From CAZYWA01 sp964650975 [NCBI: uncultured bacterium] (GTDB lineage: Bacteria; JADJOY01): 6,992 nucleotides of DNA. Both the position numbers and the translations under genes were made by a program. The first letter of the stretch is position 1; each line of letters opens with the position of its first letter. Positions 5,345 to 6,992 of the stretch are shown here, in pieces. The stretch is taken from NCBI GenBank assembly GCA_964650975.1, contig CAZYWA010000434.1, positions 1 to 6,992 of the forward strand. The letters are read 5' to 3'. The notes beneath the pieces are model-generated. The model searched no databases, was not told where the DNA came from, and saw nothing but the letters and a program-made list of their open reading frames with translations.

Positions 5345-5781
5345 CGAGACCCGCCTCCGGGTGGTGGAAAATGGCACCCATCGCGGCGCTGTGGCTGGTG
5401 TCTCTGCGATGGAGCTACGGCTGCGGTGTCGCGAGCGAACGCGACCGACACGCGCTCTCGATGGCATTCCTCGACTCGTTGCGACCGACTACCGAAGCAC
5501 CACCGCTTCCTTCCGCTCCGCCGGCTAGCCCCGATGCAGCCGCTTCTCCCCCGGCTCCGACGATGTCTCCAGCGGAATGGGTGGTGCGCGGTGTCCTGGC
5601 CAAGCACGTCGACGAGGACAACCCGCGGAACCGCAACCAGCGCGCCTACGTGCGAGCCGGCAGCGAGCCTCTCTCGGCCGGCCAGGTGGGCCTCTCCGCC
5701 ATTTCGACCAACGGCGTGCTCTTCTCGCAGATGCCAGGCCCCGGCGGCGCGAGGCGCACGTTCAGCATCCGGGTCCAATGA
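5341..5781 (+). CDS. Small anchored or secreted protein, unknown function
   Basis: I do not recognise this 146-residue protein with confidence. The GTG start overlaps the preceding stop as GTGA, implying translational coupling and a shared role with the DUF4349 protein. ATG 5371 (residue 11) is an alternative. Residues 8-24 are hydrophobic after a basic start, giving a signal anchor or signal peptide; Cys28 in WSYGC resembles a lipobox, but Ser and Tyr at -3 and -2 are poor. Residues about 48-77 are a Pro/Ala-rich linker. The last 70 residues form a compact beta-type unit (VVRGVLAKH, AYVRAGSE, VGLSAISTNGVLF). Its pattern of a hydrophobic strand, 'xAYVxxG' and 'xxIxxxGVxF' recalls the small periplasmic domains of GspC, GspB or PilP in type II secretion and type IV pilus systems. 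That similarity is my inference from pattern, not an alignment. Confidence 0.7.
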   Translation: MTRPASGWWKMAPIAALWLVSLRWSYGCGVASERDRHALSMAFLDSLRPTTEAPPLPSAPPASPDAAASPPAPTMSPAEWVVRGVLAKHVDEDNPRNRNQRAYVRAGSEPLSAGQVGLSAISTNGVLFSQMPGPGGARRTFSIRVQ

Positions 5782-5824
5782 CACGCGCTCGAACCCGGCC
5801 GAGACCACCGGCGCCCCGCGTCCT

Positions 5825-5833
5825 TGCTAGTCT
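5825..5833 (+). promoter_or_regulatory. Possible extended -10 before the carbamoyltransferase
   Basis: TGCTAGTCT has the TGn extension followed by a -10-like TAGTCT, in the 87-bp gap after the small protein gene and about 35 bp upstream of the carbamoyltransferase start. It shares the TGCTA start and layout of the stronger element at 367-375. No clear -35 is present. It suggests the carbamoyltransferase is transcribed separately from the sigma-54 pair. Confidence 0.35.
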
Positions 5834-5868
5834 AGGGGCGGTCCGGGCCTCGCGGCCGGAAGGAGCAC

Positions 5869-6992
5869 GTGAAGGTCCTCGGCGTCTGCCTCAACGACTA
5901 CAACACCTCCGCCGCGATCGTGGTCGACGGACGGGTCGTCGCGGCGGCGCGTGAGGAACGCTTCAACCGCGAGAAGCTGACGCGCCGTTTTCCATCGCGG
6001 TCGACTGCCTACTGCCTCGCGCACGCGGGCCTGGGAATCGGCGATCTCGACGCGGTCGCGGCTCCGGTCAATCCCACGATCTACCTCGAGGCGCCGTCGG
6101 CCGGCGCGATGGAGCGCGCGCGGTTTCGCGGCGAGCTGCTCTACGACTATCCGGGCTTCCTCGCGGCTCTCGAGCCCGCGACCCACGGCGGCACCGCGGT
6201 GCTGCACATGCCGGTCGACGGCGCCTCGCCGCGCCGCATCCACTACGTGCAGCACCACGACGCGCACGCGGCGCTCGCGTACCTGGGCTCCGAGTTCGGC
6301 GAGGCCTCGGTGCTCACCATCGACGCGTTCGCCGAGCGCGAGACCTGCGTCGGTTTCACGGCGAGCGGCGGCCGGCTGTCGCGGGTGGCGTCGGTCGAGT
6401 TCCCGCATTCGCTCGGCTGCTTCTACGCGGCGATCACCGAGTTCCTGGGATTCCGGAGCTTCGACGAGGAATGGAAGGTCATGGGCGCCGCGGCATACGG
6501 CGATTCCGGCGCGCTCTACCCGCGGCTCAAGGATTTGCTTCGCCCGACGTCGGGCGTCCGCTTCGAGATGGACCTCGCCCCCTTCACCCATTACCTCTTT
6601 CATCGCCCCGGTCTCTTCGGCCCCGGGCTGGTGGAGCGGCTGGGGGCTTCCTACGCGCGCGCGGCGGAGCGCGATCAACGCTTCTTCGACGTCGCGGCCG
6701 CGGCGCAGCGGGTGCTCGAAGAGACCGTGTTCGCGCTGGTGGGCCAGCTCATCGACCGCACCGGCAAGCCCGATCTCTGCCTTTCCGGCGGCGTGGCGCT
6801 CAACTGCGTGATGAACGGCAAGCTCCTCGCGAACACACCGGCGCGGCGGCTCTACGTGCCGCCGATGCCGTGCGATTCGGGAGGCTCGGTGGGCGCGGCG
6901 CTGGCGGTCGCACGCGAGCTGGGCGAGCCCACCATCGAGCCGATCCGCCACGCGTTCCTCGGTCCCTGCTACTCCGACGACGAGATCGAGCG
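5869..6992 (+). CDS. NodU/CmcH-family O-carbamoyltransferase, 3' end missing
   Basis: Members transfer a carbamoyl group from carbamoyl phosphate to a hydroxyl of a sugar or natural product, via an ATP-derived carbamoyladenylate (NodU, CmcH, TobZ). The window encodes 374 residues, essentially the Kae1-like catalytic domain. The N-terminus is VLGVCLNDYNTSAAIVVDGRVVAAAREERF. The metal-binding HxxxH lies in VQHHDAHAA (His129, His133), then come TIDAFAE (150-156), PHSLGCFYAA, EEWKVMG (200-206), SGGVALNCVMNGKL (306-319) and PCDSGGSVGAA (334-344). GPCYSDDEIE (365 on) opens the C-terminal YrdC-like domain, which is cut off; the family is usually near 600 residues. Some motif glycines or prolines are changed: DAFAE for the common DGxGE, and AAAYG for APYG. 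GTG 5869 follows AAGGAG by only 3 nt, but no other start fits. The substrate is unknown. Confidence 0.93.
   Translation, partial: MKVLGVCLNDYNTSAAIVVDGRVVAAAREERFNREKLTRRFPSRSTAYCLAHAGLGIGDLDAVAAPVNPTIYLEAPSAGAMERARFRGELLYDYPGFLAALEPATHGGTAVLHMPVDGASPRRIHYVQHHDAHAALAYLGSEFGEASVLTIDAFAERETCVGFTASGGRLSRVASVEFPHSLGCFYAAITEFLGFRSFDEEWKVMGAAAYGDSGALYPRLKDLLRPTSGVRFEMDLAPFTHYLFHRPGLFGPGLVERLGASYARAAERDQRFFDVAAAAQRVLEETVFALVGQLIDRTGKPDLCLSGGVALNCVMNGKLLANTPARRLYVPPMPCDSGGSVGAALAVARELGEPTIEPIRHAFLGPCYSDDEIE

Noticed and set aside
5373-5388. TGGCACC sequence resembling a second sigma-54 -24 element inside the small protein gene
   Set aside because: The base pair 10 bp after GG is GG rather than the required GC, and TTGC is absent.
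5827-6951. A 374-codon minus-strand frame opposite the carbamoyltransferase
   Set aside because: The plus strand shows multiple family motifs and a ribosome binding site; the minus translation is low-complexity and arginine-rich.

Overview
This is a very GC-rich window from what looks like a Gram-negative-type bacterium, probably from an uncultured, myxobacterium-like or candidate-phylum lineage. That placement is a guess from base composition and gene types only; no taxonomic marker is present. All supportable genes lie on the + strand.

Layout. Positions 1-551 hold no gene I can support. They contain an AT-rich island (307-421) made of a 23-bp repeat with palindromic TACCA-N3-TGGTA cores, wrapped around a perfect extended -10 promoter. 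A GC-rich, hairpin-rich leader follows. Then come a small predicted membrane protein of unknown function (552-1127), a multi-pass membrane histidine kinase (1188-2807), and, overlapping its stop codon by ATGA, an NtrC-class sigma-54 response regulator (2804-4200). The receiver domain of the regulator is split by a frameshift near 2900-2907. Next is a 145-bp regulatory gap (4201-4345) with a 12-bp perfect palindrome and a sigma-54 (-24/-12) promoter. It leads into a protein with a type IV pilin-like N-terminal helix joined to a DUF4349 domain (4346-5344). A small anchored or secreted protein (5341-5781) overlaps that gene by GTGA. Last is the start of a NodU/CmcH-type carbamoyltransferase (5869 to the window end, cut off), with its own promoter-like element and a strong ribosome binding site.

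How the parts fit. The kinase and sigma-54 activator are adjacent to a sigma-54 promoter driving the pilin-like/DUF4349 gene and its coupled partner. The simplest reading is a self-contained signalling cassette resembling PilS-PilR-pilA, in which a membrane sensor controls an envelope protein pair. The pilin-like helix lacks the prepilin peptidase Gly/Phe junction and Glu5, so it looks like a pilin N-terminus reused as a plain membrane anchor. The carbamoyltransferase seems to be a separate transcription unit, probably starting a metabolite or glycan modification locus beyond the window.

Main uncertainties: whether the regulator frameshift is real or an assembly error, which start codon the DUF4349 gene uses, and what the 23-bp repeat array controls.
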